From assembly GCF_020991125.1 (NCBI RefSeq), contig NZ_CP087715.1:2011501-2075500 (forward strand): 64,000 nt of DNA, given 5' to 3'. The notes beneath the pieces are model-generated. The model did not search any database. It saw nothing but the letters and a program-made list of their open reading frames with translations, and had not been told where the DNA came from. The first letter of the stretch is position 1, and each line of letters begins with the position of its first letter. This document shows positions 30,599-39,533 of this stretch, piece by piece. The stretch comes from Microbulbifer celer (GTDB lineage Bacteria > Pseudomonadota > Gammaproteobacteria > Pseudomonadales > Cellvibrionaceae). Made by a program: the position numbers and the translations under genes.

Positions 30599-32019
30599 AC
30601 CTTGTCTCCCAACAACAGGTTCAACAGGGCATCCATCCGGATATGGGGCAAATACCCTTCGCGGCCAATCCCCACCGGCGGACGCAACTGCGGTGGCAAC
30701 CCACCCGCGTAATGGCCCCACTCCCCTTCTTCCTGCGGCAAATGCGCGAAGATTTCTGCATTCTCAAAGCCGACATAGCGGCCATTCATGTCGTGCCCTA
30801 CGAGGATACGACGGCCGTCCCGGGCACTCTCATTGGAACAACGCACCGCGGCAATAGCCTCACAATAAAGGGGTAAGCCCCGGCGTCGCGCTCCGGTAAA
30901 AGACTGCTGCAACTGCTGACCGAGAAGCTGCCGCAAGGCATCGTGGTCCGCCGCCAGCACCTGATCTACTTTCGTGGCGGCAAACACCAACCGATCCACT
31001 CTGGGGCGCCACAATTTCCGCAGAAGGCCGTTGCTGCCATAACGGAAAGTATCCGCGATATGGCCAAACGCCCGCCGCATGTCGTCCAGCGCCGCCTCAC
31101 CGGCATAGAGTGTCCCGATCAGGTCTACCAACACCAGCTGTCGATCCAGATGGCGGAAATGGCTCTCCACAAACGGGGCCACCACCGATTCCACGTAGTC
31201 GCGATAACGGGCTTCCAGTACCCGATATACGCTGTCTTCCGGCAACGCACCCAGCTCCGCTGCGGTACGGTGACCGACACCCGGCAGCGGCATTACGCCA
31301 TATTCTTCCGCATCCAGAAGCGCTCGCCCCGGTTGCAGATAGCTGAGTTTGTGCACGCTGCGACAGTCCCGCAGGAACTGGCGGTAATCCTGCCAGAGGC
31401 CGTCGAGCTCGCGAGTGTCGGCGGTGTCTTCCGGGGTCAGTGCCTGCAGTCGCCGCAACAGCTCCGGCGCTATCTCCGCACGCGGGCTGCTGGCCAGCAA
31501 GCTGCCCTGTTGCCGACACCATTCCGTAAAGGACATATGCAGCAGCGGCAGATCCATCAGCCACTCGCCGGGGTAATCGCGAAACTCGAGCACCAGGGTT
31601 TGGTGGTAGTCCCGTCCCAGGCGCCGCCCCTGCAGGTGCACATGCAGCTCCAGCGCGGACAAGTCGCGGGTGGATTCCGGCCAGCGCGGCGGATGGGCGG
31701 TGAGCGCCTGCAGGCACTTTTCATATTCAAACAGGGGCAGGCCGGTATCCAGCGCCGGATGGAGCTCCGCTCCCAGCAGCCGGCCGTTCAGGGCCGGGGC
31801 GAAGCCCGGTAACTGCGCGCGATCCGGGTGGCTGAGCTGATAGATCAGGCTGCTGATCAAAGTCGATTTGCCGGCCCCACTGAGGCCGGTGATACCGATA
31901 CAGATCCGCTTATCCAGCAGGCGCTCCGCCGCCCAGTGGGACTTGTCCGCGGCCTCGCGGCGCAACGCTCGCCAGCGGCGCTTCAGCCCTCGTAGCCGAC
32001 TGCCGGCACGATCACTCAT
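30595..32019 (-). CDS. ycjX: YcjX-family P-loop protein
   Basis: Predicted GTP/ATP-binding protein of the YcjX family (DUF463), associated with the phage-shock response in E. coli. 474 residues from the ATG at 32019, preceded by a G-run; another in-frame ATG lies at 32043. The P-loop GLSGAGKST is at about 45-53. Later family motifs include LVLEFRDYPGEWLMDLPLL and VFAATKVDQV. Overlaps ycjF by four bases, so the two are translationally coupled. No pspABC genes lie in the window. Confidence 0.9.
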   Translation of the reverse strand: MSDRAGSRLRGLKRRWRALRREAADKSHWAAERLLDKRICIGITGLSGAGKSTLISSLIYQLSHPDRAQLPGFAPALNGRLLGAELHPALDTGLPLFEYEKCLQALTAHPPRWPESTRDLSALELHVHLQGRRLGRDYHQTLVLEFRDYPGEWLMDLPLLHMSFTEWCRQQGSLLASSPRAEIAPELLRRLQALTPEDTADTRELDGLWQDYRQFLRDCRSVHKLSYLQPGRALLDAEEYGVMPLPGVGHRTAAELGALPEDSVYRVLEARYRDYVESVVAPFVESHFRHLDRQLVLVDLIGTLYAGEAALDDMRRAFGHIADTFRYGSNGLLRKLWRPRVDRLVFAATKVDQVLAADHDALRQLLGQQLQQSFTGARRRGLPLYCEAIAAVRCSNESARDGRRILVGHDMNGRYVGFENAEIFAHLPQEEGEWGHYAGGLPPQLRPPVGIGREGYLPHIRMDALLNLLLGDKV

Positions 32020-32147
32020 AGCCCCCCCAAAAAGCGCAAGCATTCGCGAACATAAAATTCCTGACTGTGCTCAAGCTATCTCCCTTGATAAACCCAATGG
32101 ATGACCCGTTCAACCCCACAAGTCTAGCCGGGATCAGTGGTCACAAA

Positions 32148-32171
32148 AAAGCGCGGAAAAGACCGCGCTTT
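32148..32171 (-). terminator. Terminator of the GIN-domain protein gene
   Basis: On the minus strand AAAGCGCGG-TCTTTT-CCGCGCTTT followed by TTT, about 60 bp past the stop. Confidence 0.8.
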
Positions 32172-32232
32172 GAACCTTGCTTCCGAGCCTTGAATGCCCC
32201 GCTTTGCCATGATTCCGGAGTGCGTCAGCACA

Positions 32233-33030
32233 TCACTCCACCAGTGCAACATCCCCGGATCCCATTACCGAGAAAGACTGGTTGACCGGACGGCGCAGCA
32301 CGATGTCGCCGGACCCCATGATCCGTCCACTGGCATTCTTCGCACTGAGGCTGGAGCCAACAAAGTCCCCCGAGCCCATGATGTTCACCGACAGATTAGA
32401 TACCTTACCGCCCACCTGCATGTCGCCGGAGCCCTTGATGCGCACATCGAGTTGCTCGCCGGCAAATTTATCCAGTCGCAGATCGCCAGAGCCGGTAATC
32501 CCCGCGCTACTGCGCACCGCAAGTACGGTGCCAAGGATCAGGTCCCCGGAGCCGGTTACACTGGTATTCAGCGATTCTGCGGCCACTTTTTCCAGGCGAA
32601 TCAGACCTGAGCCAGTGACGCGCAGCTCCAGCGCTTCACTCTCCAGCATTGCACTGCGCGCATCACCGGAACCGGTAACCTCAAGTGAATGAATAGTCGG
32701 AAGCGTGACCTGGAAATCGAGCTCCGGTTCGCTGCTGACCGTTATCACACCAAACAGCGATTTGCTGTCCATATCCACAGACAGCTCCAGCGTATCCCCA
32801 CGTACCTCCGCCTTGGCGTATTGCAACGCATCCCGTTCACCGCGCACGACAACGGCAAAATGATCCCCCTGCGCCACCTCAAGATTTGACCCACCTTTCA
32901 ACTCAATGGCACTGAACCCGTTGAGCGGGAAGGACTTGGAGGCGCTATCGGCAGATGCCGTTGTTGCCAACAGGGCGAATGCAAGGGCAAAAAGGGCAGT
33001 GAAAACAGTAGGTGTGGGTCTGGCAAACAT
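32233..33030 (-). CDS. Secreted head-GIN domain (DUF2807) protein
   Basis: Predicted beta-helical exported protein, function unknown. 265 residues. Signal peptide about 1-27 (ending TASADS). The body carries eight GSG(D/L) motifs about 18-20 residues apart (VTGSGD, VTGSGL, VTGSGD, ITGSGD, KGSGD, then three MGSGD), which mark successive coils of a beta-helix. This is the DUF2807 pattern, best known from Bacteroidota. No enzymatic residues can be proposed. Single gene with its own terminator. Confidence 0.85.
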   Translation of the reverse strand: MFARPTPTVFTALFALAFALLATTASADSASKSFPLNGFSAIELKGGSNLEVAQGDHFAVVVRGERDALQYAKAEVRGDTLELSVDMDSKSLFGVITVSSEPELDFQVTLPTIHSLEVTGSGDARSAMLESEALELRVTGSGLIRLEKVAAESLNTSVTGSGDLILGTVLAVRSSAGITGSGDLRLDKFAGEQLDVRIKGSGDMQVGGKVSNLSVNIMGSGDFVGSSLSAKNASGRIMGSGDIVLRRPVNQSFSVMGSGDVALVE

Positions 33031-33142
33031 GGATATACCTGTAATGATCTTTGCAATATCAGCATCGGCAAATTGCCGCGCTTCTCTGTAGGTCGAACAT
33101 AGGACGCGGCTGGATCGAGATTTGGATGCAGCCCGGTTGAAA

Positions 33143-33171
33143 GAACTCCGCTCGGGAGACCGAGCGAGTTC
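33143..33171 (-). terminator. Possible terminator of the HIT gene
   Basis: GAACT-(C)-CGCTCGG-GAGA-CCGAGCG-AGTTC, a 12-bp stem with one bulged base, just after the HIT gene stop; T-run on the minus strand is short (TTTC). Confidence 0.5.
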
Positions 33172-33186
33172 GGGCCGGGCACGTCA

Positions 33187-33603
33187 TCACTCGGACTCTG
33201 CGAAGCCCAACTCCACCAGCGCCGCGCGCAACTTGGATGCCTCGGCAGCGAGGTCTTCCGACTCAGCAGGCTGTTGCAGGGCAAAATCCAGATCCGCAAT
33301 CGCGTTCGCAGGCACCAGGTGGTAGTGCGTATGCGGCACCTCGAGTCCTGCCACCATAATCCCCACCCGCTTGGGCTGATACACCTTCTTCTGGGCCTTG
33401 GCCACTTTCTGCGCAACTTCCATCAGGTGCGCATTGATATCCGCCGGCACATCGTCCCAGTGGTCAATTTCCTGTACCGGGATCACCAGGCAATGGCCGG
33501 CCTTGATCGGGGCGATGGTCATAATCGCCACGGCCACGTCATCCCGCCAGACAAAGTGCCCCGGCAGGTCGCCACGAATGATCTGGGTAAAAATACTTGC
33601 CAT
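33187..33603 (-). CDS. HIT family nucleotide-binding protein
   Basis: Small hydrolase or transferase of the histidine-triad superfamily, probably acting on nucleoside phosphoramidates or dinucleoside polyphosphates. 138 residues. The triad is in PHTHYHLVP (about 88-96), matching H-x-H-x-H-x-x. N-terminal IFTQIIRGDLPGHFVWRDD and GHCLVIPVQEIDHWDD are typical of the family. The Glu/Ala-rich C-terminus is longer than in hinT. Substrate cannot be assigned. Confidence 0.9.
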   Translation of the reverse strand: MASIFTQIIRGDLPGHFVWRDDVAVAIMTIAPIKAGHCLVIPVQEIDHWDDVPADINAHLMEVAQKVAKAQKKVYQPKRVGIMVAGLEVPHTHYHLVPANAIADLDFALQQPAESEDLAAEASKLRAALVELGFAESE

Positions 33604-34002
33604 TACTTATCTCTCTTCTCTATTCCAGTTCCTGTTGCATATCTCAAGGGATGTTTGCGCCAAGCCGCAGACCTTGCAGTCAGTCCAGTTTATGGGCTGG
33701 CGGTATAAATTGCGATAGACATCGGACGCGTTCGAAAATCGGTCGACCGACGGATACCCCGCCGCCGCTAGCGCCTTATTAAACCTTGCGGACACAACCC
33801 GTGGAAGACCATGACAAATTTGGTCTCGGGCGTTGGCAGCCTCTGTGCCATCCCGTAATCTTGCCGCCCATATCGCGACAGGGGCCTCCGCGGTTGCGCC
33901 GGAACGTATGACCAACCGGTTCAGAGCCCCAAAAAAGCCAGGCACAACAGTGGCTTGAGCCTTCAAGTAACAGAATATTGCGCATTTTATCAGGGGGATT
34001 TC
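33604..34002. other. 399-bp intergenic region between the HIT and globin-like genes
   Basis: A minus-strand frame (33607-34113) of 168 codons is open here but has no recognisable motif, overlaps the globin-like start, and does not look coding. A small palindrome CTTGA-GCCT-TCAAG lies near 33955. Otherwise nothing recognised. Confidence 0.4.
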
Positions 34003-34362
34003 ATGCAGAGTCTGCTGGAACAGGTCGGAGGGCACTCGCTCATCAACCGCACAGTTGCCGAGTTTTATCAGGTCATCGGTAAACACTTGTCCGACTTCGA
34101 AAGTGGTGATCACGAAAGACAGTGCAGCCGTCAGGCGCAGTTCCTGTTGAATGCCCTGTCACACAACTCCGAAGCTCTCCGCTCAGGGCGTGCCAACTTC
34201 CTTGCCCGCGGCCTGAACCCGGATCTGTTTGAATCCTTGCTGGAGTACCTCGAAGGTCGCCTGGCGGAACTGGGGTTCTCCCCCGCCTTCAGCGAAGCAC
34301 TGGTACGCACCGTGAGTGACCTGTATAACGGCAGCGACGAACCCCTGGCAATCGCCTGCTGA
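34003..34362 (+). CDS. Truncated-globin-like protein lacking the proximal histidine
   Basis: 119 residues from the ATG at 34003, preceded by GGGGG. The N-terminus (LLEQVGGHSLINRTVAEFYQVI) fits the A-B helices of group I truncated haemoglobins, and LNPDLFESLLEYLEGRLAELGFS fits the G helix region. In that alignment the F-helix position where haem-binding histidine is expected (around RSGRANFLARG) has no histidine. The protein may therefore be haem-free, bind haem by another residue, or have lost the function. Alignment was done by eye, so the family call is moderate. Confidence 0.55.
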   Translation: MQSLLEQVGGHSLINRTVAEFYQVIGKHLSDFESGDHERQCSRQAQFLLNALSHNSEALRSGRANFLARGLNPDLFESLLEYLEGRLAELGFSPAFSEALVRTVSDLYNGSDEPLAIAC

Positions 34363-34644
34363 ACGGCAGTCTCATTGAGTTGCGCGACAAGCCTCCGCAG
34401 GCTGACCACCGCCACCTGTCCAGAGTCGATACTGCGCGCCGAATATCGGCGCCCCGCTACTCCCTTCTCTCAGTACTTTCGCTCACGCTGCCGCCCAACC
34501 GCCGGGGATCCCATCTGGCTGCGTCGGTTGCGACTGCGGTAACGCATCCATACAATGCGCACTCACACAGCCTTTATCCCCCGTTTGCCTTCCCATTCGT
34601 AAGCGGCTAGCGCTACAACTCACTCTCAACACAAGAGACTGCCA

Positions 34645-35109
34645 ATGAAAATTGCAAACCAATCCGTAGTGGAGATCAACTACACCCTGAAAGACGCCGA
34701 AGGCACCGTGATCGACACTTCGGAGGGCCGCGAGCCCCTGAAATACCTTCAGGGCGCAGCCAACATCATTCCTGGCCTGGAACAGGAAATGCTGGACAAA
34801 AGCGCGGGCGACAAATTCACCGTGGTGATCTCCCCGGAAGAAGGCTACGGCCCGCAGAACCCGGAACTGATCCAGACCCTGCCCAGCAGCGCATTCGGCG
34901 GTGTAGAGAAATTGGAAGTCGGCATGGCATTCCGCGCCCAGAGCACTGATGGCCAGCCCATCGAAGTCGAAGTCATCGACATCGACGGTGACCAGGTGAC
35001 CATCAACGGCAACCACCCGCTGGCGGGCGTTGAGCTGCACTTCGACATCGAAGTCCTCGCCGTGCGCGAAGCGACTCCGGAAGAAATCGATCACGGCCAC
35101 GTGCACTGA
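34645..35109 (+). CDS. FKBP-type peptidyl-prolyl isomerase, SlyD-like
   Basis: Cytoplasmic prolyl isomerase/chaperone. 154 residues. The FKBP core (VEINYTLKDAEGTVIDTS, then IIPGLEQEML and the VVISPEEGYG segment) is split by an insert-in-flap domain (about 70-130), the SlyD layout. SlyD proteins have a metal-binding His/Cys-rich tail; here only a short DHGHVH end remains, so nickel handling is probably reduced. A strong hairpin follows at 35119-35150. Confidence 0.88.
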   Translation: MKIANQSVVEINYTLKDAEGTVIDTSEGREPLKYLQGAANIIPGLEQEMLDKSAGDKFTVVISPEEGYGPQNPELIQTLPSSAFGGVEKLEVGMAFRAQSTDGQPIEVEVIDIDGDQVTINGNHPLAGVELHFDIEVLAVREATPEEIDHGHVH

Positions 35110-35118
35110 TCGATTTCC

Positions 35119-35150
35119 GCGAAGCGTCTGCCCTGCTGGCAGCGCTTCGC
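35119..35150 (+). terminator. Terminator-like hairpin after the slyD-like gene
   Basis: GCGAAGCG-T-CTGCC-(CTGCT)-GGCAG-CGCTTCGC, 13 paired bases with one bulge, ten bases past the stop. No T-run follows, so efficiency is uncertain. Confidence 0.5.
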
Positions 35151-35220
35151 ATACCTCTCCCCGAGCAACCCCGCTCCATTAAATCAACCCCTGATTGATC
35201 ACGAAGTTTCCGGACTCCCC

Positions 35221-36012
35221 ATGACCCTGAGCGATTCCTACCTGCAACGTTTTGGCGGTATCGGCCGTTTGTATGGCACCGCGGCGCTGGAAAAACTCTG
35301 CCAGGCACACATGGTAGTGATCGGAATCGGTGGCGTCGGCAGTTGGACTGCAGAAGCGCTGGCGCGCACCGGTGTCGGCAAGCTGACCCTGATCGATCTC
35401 GACGACGTCTGCATCACCAACACCAATCGCCAACTGCACGCCTTGGACGACACCATAGGCACGATCAAGGTGGACGTCATGGCGGCGCGGTTGAAGCAGA
35501 TTAATCCGGAAATCCGGGTGGACACGGTAGAAGACTTTATCGCCAGCGATAACTTCGGCGAACTGCTGGATCCCGATCAGCAGCCGATCGATATCGTTGT
35601 CGATGCCATTGACAACGCGCGGGTAAAAGCGGCACTGATCGCTTATTGTAAAGCGCGGAAGATCCGACTGATCACCGTGGGCTCCGCCGGTGGCAAACAG
35701 AATCCGGGCACCATCACCAGTGCCGATCTCGGTCGCACGGTTAACGATCCGATGCTGGCCAAGGTACGCCAGCACTTGTACCGCTTTCACAACTTCCAGA
35801 AATCCCGCAAACGTCAGTTCGGCGTGGACGCCATTTATTCCACCGAGCCCATGGTTTACCCGCAGCCAGACGGTGCGGTCTGCCAACAGAAAAGCACCAT
35901 GCAGAATGGGGTAAAACTGGATTGTAGCGGCGGCTTTGGTGCTGCCACCATGGTCACCGGGAGCTTTGGGTTTGCCGCGGCCGCGAAGGCAGTCGAGCGC
36001 CTGTTAAAATAG
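35221..36012 (+). CDS. tcdA: tRNA threonylcarbamoyladenosine dehydratase TcdA
   Basis: E1-like ATP-dependent enzyme that cyclises t6A37 to ct6A in ANN-decoding tRNAs (also named CsdL/YgdL). 263 residues. The nucleotide-binding GIGGVGSWTAEALARTGVG begins at about residue 35, followed by LIDLDDVCITNTNRQLHAL. VTVGSAGGKQNP and the C-terminal VTGSFGFAAAAKAVERLL match the family. It converges on the csdA-csdE fusion (42 bp between stops), whose product is its known sulfur-relay partner in E. coli. Confidence 0.93.
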   Translation: MTLSDSYLQRFGGIGRLYGTAALEKLCQAHMVVIGIGGVGSWTAEALARTGVGKLTLIDLDDVCITNTNRQLHALDDTIGTIKVDVMAARLKQINPEIRVDTVEDFIASDNFGELLDPDQQPIDIVVDAIDNARVKAALIAYCKARKIRLITVGSAGGKQNPGTITSADLGRTVNDPMLAKVRQHLYRFHNFQKSRKRQFGVDAIYSTEPMVYPQPDGAVCQQKSTMQNGVKLDCSGGFGAATMVTGSFGFAAAAKAVERLLK

Positions 36013-36054
36013 TGCCCGAAGATAAAAACCAACGGAAACAACCAACGAAAACAG

Positions 36055-37716
36055 CTAACGCAGAAATTCGAGCGCGCGGGCAAGCAATGCATTGAACCCG
36101 TTACTGCGAGAAACGCTCAGCTGTTGCTCCATGCCCAGATCGATAAATGTCTGTCGAATCCGTTCTGCACTGATCTCATCACTCCTGCGGCCATTCATCT
36201 GACACAACAGCAATGCCCCCAACCCCTTTACGATCCGGCTGTCACTGTCGATGGCAAAATAGTGTCGTCCGCCCTGTTCGCGATGGGCCAGCCAGGCACT
36301 GGACTCACAGCCACGCACAAGCAATGCCTCCGTCCGAATCTGCGGTTTGGGTCCGATGGACTTGCTCCATTTCATAAGAGTGCGATAGCGGTCCTGCCAG
36401 TTATTGTTCTGCGACAACTGGGCGATATCGAGATGGGAAAGATCGTCTTCCGGCCAGTCCACGGAGGGCTCAGATACTACGGTTTCATCCAAACGGTCCA
36501 GCTGCTGAACAAACTCCCGCACTGCCGCTACAAATTGGGCCACATCGTCTTCGGTGTTATACCCGGCCAGTGACGCGCGCAGGGTGGCCGTGTGGCCAGC
36601 GGCACGCGCCAACGGCTGTGCGCAATGGTGGCCAACCCGCACCGCGATATCTTTGCCGTCCAGCCACTGCATCAGATCCACCGGCGCACACCGGTCACTG
36701 ACCAGAGAAACAATACCCAGATTGTTCTCCGGTCGACTCAACAGGGAGATCTCGGGGATATCCCCAAGGTTTTTGTGGATTAGAGACAACAGGTGTTGCT
36801 CGTGCGCCGCTATGGCGGTGCGATCCTGTCCATTGAGAAAATCGATCGCGGCCCCGAGACCGGCGATTGCCGCCAGGGACGATGTACCGGGCTCAAACTT
36901 GTGTGGCAGCGCCGCGTAGTGACTGCTGTGAAGATCTACATCGGCAATCATCTCACCGCCGCCCTGCCAGGGTGGTAAAGTGTCCAGTAAATCCGCCCGC
37001 CCGTAGAGCAGGCCGATGCCGGAAGGCCCGTAAAACTTGTGTGCCGAGCACACCAGAAAATCACAACCAATTGTCTTTACATCCACCGCACTGTGGGCGG
37101 CCAATTGCGCCGCATCGACGATCCAGGCCAGCTCCCTATCAGCCAGGAGTTTACGCATCTGTTGCAGGTCGGTCCTGAAGCCGAGCGCATTGGAACCCGC
37201 CGTCATAGATACAATGCGGGTACGCGATGAAAGCACCTCCGGTAGACGTTCAAATTGCGGTACACCCGCAATTTCGGGGACATAACGGATCACCAGCCCC
37301 AGGCGTTCGGCCACCATCTGCCACGGCACCAGGTTGGCGTGATGCTCGGCGGTGGTGAGCACAATCTCATCACCGGCCTGCAAGTCCGCACTGAGACTGT
37401 GGGCGAGCAGATTCAAGCCCTCGGTAGCGCCGCGGGTAAAAATGATTTCCCGCGTGCTCGCCGCGCCGAGAAAATCCGCAGCCTGACCCCGCACCCGCTC
37501 CACCATCTCCGTCGCCCTGCGCGCGAGACGGTGGCTGGATCGATGGGTATTGGCATTACTGTGCAGGTAGAAGTCGCGGATCGCATCGATGACCACCAGC
37601 GGCTTCTGCGTAGTGGCCGCGTTATCCAGGTAGACCAGCTGCCGATTTTCCGATTGTGAAAACAGCGGAAACTGGCTTTTAAAATGATCAGCGTCAAACA
37701 CCGGCGAAGTACTCAT
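36055..37716 (-). CDS. csdA: Cysteine desulfurase CsdA fused to CsdE/SufE-like sulfur acceptor
   Basis: From the ATG at 37716 (553 residues) the first about 405 residues are a SufS/CsdA-class PLP cysteine desulfurase: PLP lysine K227 in SAHKFYGPSG, H125 area in TTAEHHANLVPW, catalytic C365 in VGHHCAQPL. The last about 120 residues are a SufE/CsdE domain with the persulfide-accepting C470 in LLVRGCESSAWL. In E. coli these are separate adjacent genes, csdA and csdE. The fusion would pass sulfur within one polypeptide. An open extension to 37782 overlaps tatD. The ribosome-binding site is weak; the start lies 10 bp after the tatD stop. Confidence 0.92.
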   Translation of the reverse strand: MSTSPVFDADHFKSQFPLFSQSENRQLVYLDNAATTQKPLVVIDAIRDFYLHSNANTHRSSHRLARRATEMVERVRGQAADFLGAASTREIIFTRGATEGLNLLAHSLSADLQAGDEIVLTTAEHHANLVPWQMVAERLGLVIRYVPEIAGVPQFERLPEVLSSRTRIVSMTAGSNALGFRTDLQQMRKLLADRELAWIVDAAQLAAHSAVDVKTIGCDFLVCSAHKFYGPSGIGLLYGRADLLDTLPPWQGGGEMIADVDLHSSHYAALPHKFEPGTSSLAAIAGLGAAIDFLNGQDRTAIAAHEQHLLSLIHKNLGDIPEISLLSRPENNLGIVSLVSDRCAPVDLMQWLDGKDIAVRVGHHCAQPLARAAGHTATLRASLAGYNTEDDVAQFVAAVREFVQQLDRLDETVVSEPSVDWPEDDLSHLDIAQLSQNNNWQDRYRTLMKWSKSIGPKPQIRTEALLVRGCESSAWLAHREQGGRHYFAIDSDSRIVKGLGALLLCQMNGRRSDEISAERIRQTFIDLGMEQQLSVSRSNGFNALLARALEFLR

Positions 37717-37726
37717 ACGGATAAGT

Positions 37727-38557
37727 TCAAAGGTCGAATAACTGGCGGGTATTGCTGGCCGTGGTCTGAGTGACATCTTCAACGGTGGTGCCGCGAAGTT
37801 CCGCCAGGGTCAGCGCAATATTAGGCAAGTATTCCGGGCTGTTGCGTTCACCCTGTCGCCCCGCGTGGGGCATGTCTGGCGCATCCGACTCCAGTATCAG
37901 GGACTCGGCGGGTACCGCAGCGACAGTACGGCGGGTCTTGGCTGCACGCGGATAAGTGATGGTACCGCCGATACCGAGATAGAAACCCAGATTCCAGTAT
38001 TCCCGGGCAATTTCCTCGCTGCCGGCAAACGCGTGAATCACACCACCACACCTTGGGCGAAATTGCTTTAACGCTCGCAAGACTTCACTGTGTGCCTTCA
38101 CCCCGTGCACGATAAGCGGCAGCTCCAGATCACAGGCCGCCGCGAGTTGCGGGCGAAATACCGCCAGTTGCCGATCCATCGGTGTTTTGATCAACGCATC
38201 CAGCCCACACTCACCAACCGCGACGCAGCGGCTTCCACTGCGCATTTCTGCGTCGACCCGCTCGATCACCGCCTGTTGCAGCTGTGTCGGCGCAATGGCC
38301 AGATCTTTCACCCACCAGGGATGCACCCCCACGGCGCCGTACCAGTCGGGATTGTTGCGCACCAGCGCGAATAACGTACGCCACTGGCGGATACTGACGC
38401 CGGGAATGATCACACTGGAGACACCCGCTGCACGGCTGCGCTGCCATACCGCATCGCGATCGGCAGCGAAGGCGTCAAAGTCCAGGTGGCAGTGGCTATC
38501 GATCAAACCGTCATCGATCATCTGGCAACCGTGCAACTGACCATTGCTCGCCGACAC
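37727..38557 (-). CDS. TatD-family metal-dependent hydrolase
   Basis: Amidohydrolase-fold deoxyribonuclease of the TatD family. 276 residues if started at GTG 38557, which has GGGGA eight bases upstream; the ATG at 38521 (MIDDGLIDSHCHLDF) gives a more usual N-terminus but a poor ribosome-binding site. Metal-binding motif IDSHCHLD, then GVHPWW, VGECGLD, LIVHGVKAH, HAFAGS and ESDAPDMP mark the successive barrel strands. Upstream of, and 10 bp from, the csdA-csdE fusion, so probably co-transcribed. Confidence 0.9.
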   Translation of the reverse strand: MSASNGQLHGCQMIDDGLIDSHCHLDFDAFAADRDAVWQRSRAAGVSSVIIPGVSIRQWRTLFALVRNNPDWYGAVGVHPWWVKDLAIAPTQLQQAVIERVDAEMRSGSRCVAVGECGLDALIKTPMDRQLAVFRPQLAAACDLELPLIVHGVKAHSEVLRALKQFRPRCGGVIHAFAGSEEIAREYWNLGFYLGIGGTITYPRAAKTRRTVAAVPAESLILESDAPDMPHAGRQGERNSPEYLPNIALTLAELRGTTVEDVTQTTASNTRQLFDL

Positions 38558-38681
38558 TTGTGTTTCCCCGAAAAACGTCGCATCTTATCACGCCTTCCCT
38601 ATCTGATTTCCCAACTTCCGACCGCCCCAGACGTAGAGCAGTAGACCGCACACTGCAGGTGGCTGGAAACCCTGTGGTCTG

Positions 38682-39533
38682 TCAGGCCTTCCCCTGCACC
38701 GCGTCCAGTTCGACACGAAAGTTTTTAACCATCTGCTTCAGAAACAGTCGCGGAGCCAGCTTGTAAAGGTAGGCACCGAACAGGCTCTTATCCCGTGGAA
38801 ACAGGCGCTCTTCACCGGATAGCCAGGCCTGCACGATGCGATTTGCCATCCAGTCTGCAGTGCGTATCTCACCCACGGTACTCTGTTTGTGCTGAGCCCT
38901 GCCGCCATCACCGGACAGCGCGTTTTTGTCGATATTGGTGGCAACGAAACTCGGGTACACCATCAGTACCCGAACCCCCTCATCCCGCACTTCTTCGCGA
39001 AAGGTTTCAAAATACTGATGCAGTGCGCTTTTGGCAGCGCAATATCCGGCACGCCCCAGCACCGGCATCCAGCCGGCCATGGAGCTGATATTGATCACAC
39101 AGCCTCCGGCGGCGCGCAGTTGTGAATACAACCCCTGCGCCAATTCCACCGGCGCGTGGTAGTCCACCGCCATCACCCGACGAATTACCGCATTGCTGGT
39201 CTGGGTGGAAAGACTGCGGTGGGTGATACCGGCGTTATTGATCAGCAAGTCTACTTGCTTGTACGTTTCGCGCAGATGCTCACACAGATCGGATACGGCC
39301 TGCTCATCGGAAAGGTCGGCGACAAAAGCGTCCGCCTCCACCTCCCGCTCCCGCAGGGATTCCGCCCGCTGGCACAACGCGGCTCCATCCAGGTCAATCA
39401 GCGCAAAACGCGCCCGATGGGCCGGCAATGCAGCCACTAGCGCTTCCACCATTGCCCACCCGAGGCCGCCGGCGGCGCCGGTGACCACGTATACCCGCTC
39501 GCAATTGGCAGCAGAAGCCGATGGCAGGTTCAT
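38682..39533 (-). CDS. Short-chain dehydrogenase/reductase
   Basis: NAD(P)-dependent oxidoreductase. 283 residues. Cofactor motif TGAAGGLG (18-25), NNAG near residue 98, and the catalytic Ser and YCAAK near 150-169. The C-terminal extension with basic residues (LAPRLFLKQMVKNFRVEL) is common in membrane-associated SDRs acting on lipids. Its ATG overlaps the stop of the upstream epimerase gene by four bases, so the two are coupled. Last gene of the monooxygenase-transporter cluster; substrate unknown. Confidence 0.88.
   Translation of the reverse strand: MNLPSASAANCERVYVVTGAAGGLGWAMVEALVAALPAHRARFALIDLDGAALCQRAESLREREVEADAFVADLSDEQAVSDLCEHLRETYKQVDLLINNAGITHRSLSTQTSNAVIRRVMAVDYHAPVELAQGLYSQLRAAGGCVINISSMAGWMPVLGRAGYCAAKSALHQYFETFREEVRDEGVRVLMVYPSFVATNIDKNALSGDGGRAQHKQSTVGEIRTADWMANRIVQAWLSGEERLFPRDKSLFGAYLYKLAPRLFLKQMVKNFRVELDAVQGKA

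Noticed and set aside
33607-34113. A 168-codon minus-strand frame upstream of the HIT gene
   Set aside because: No motif, overlaps the start of the globin-like gene, no credible ribosome-binding site; treated as non-coding.
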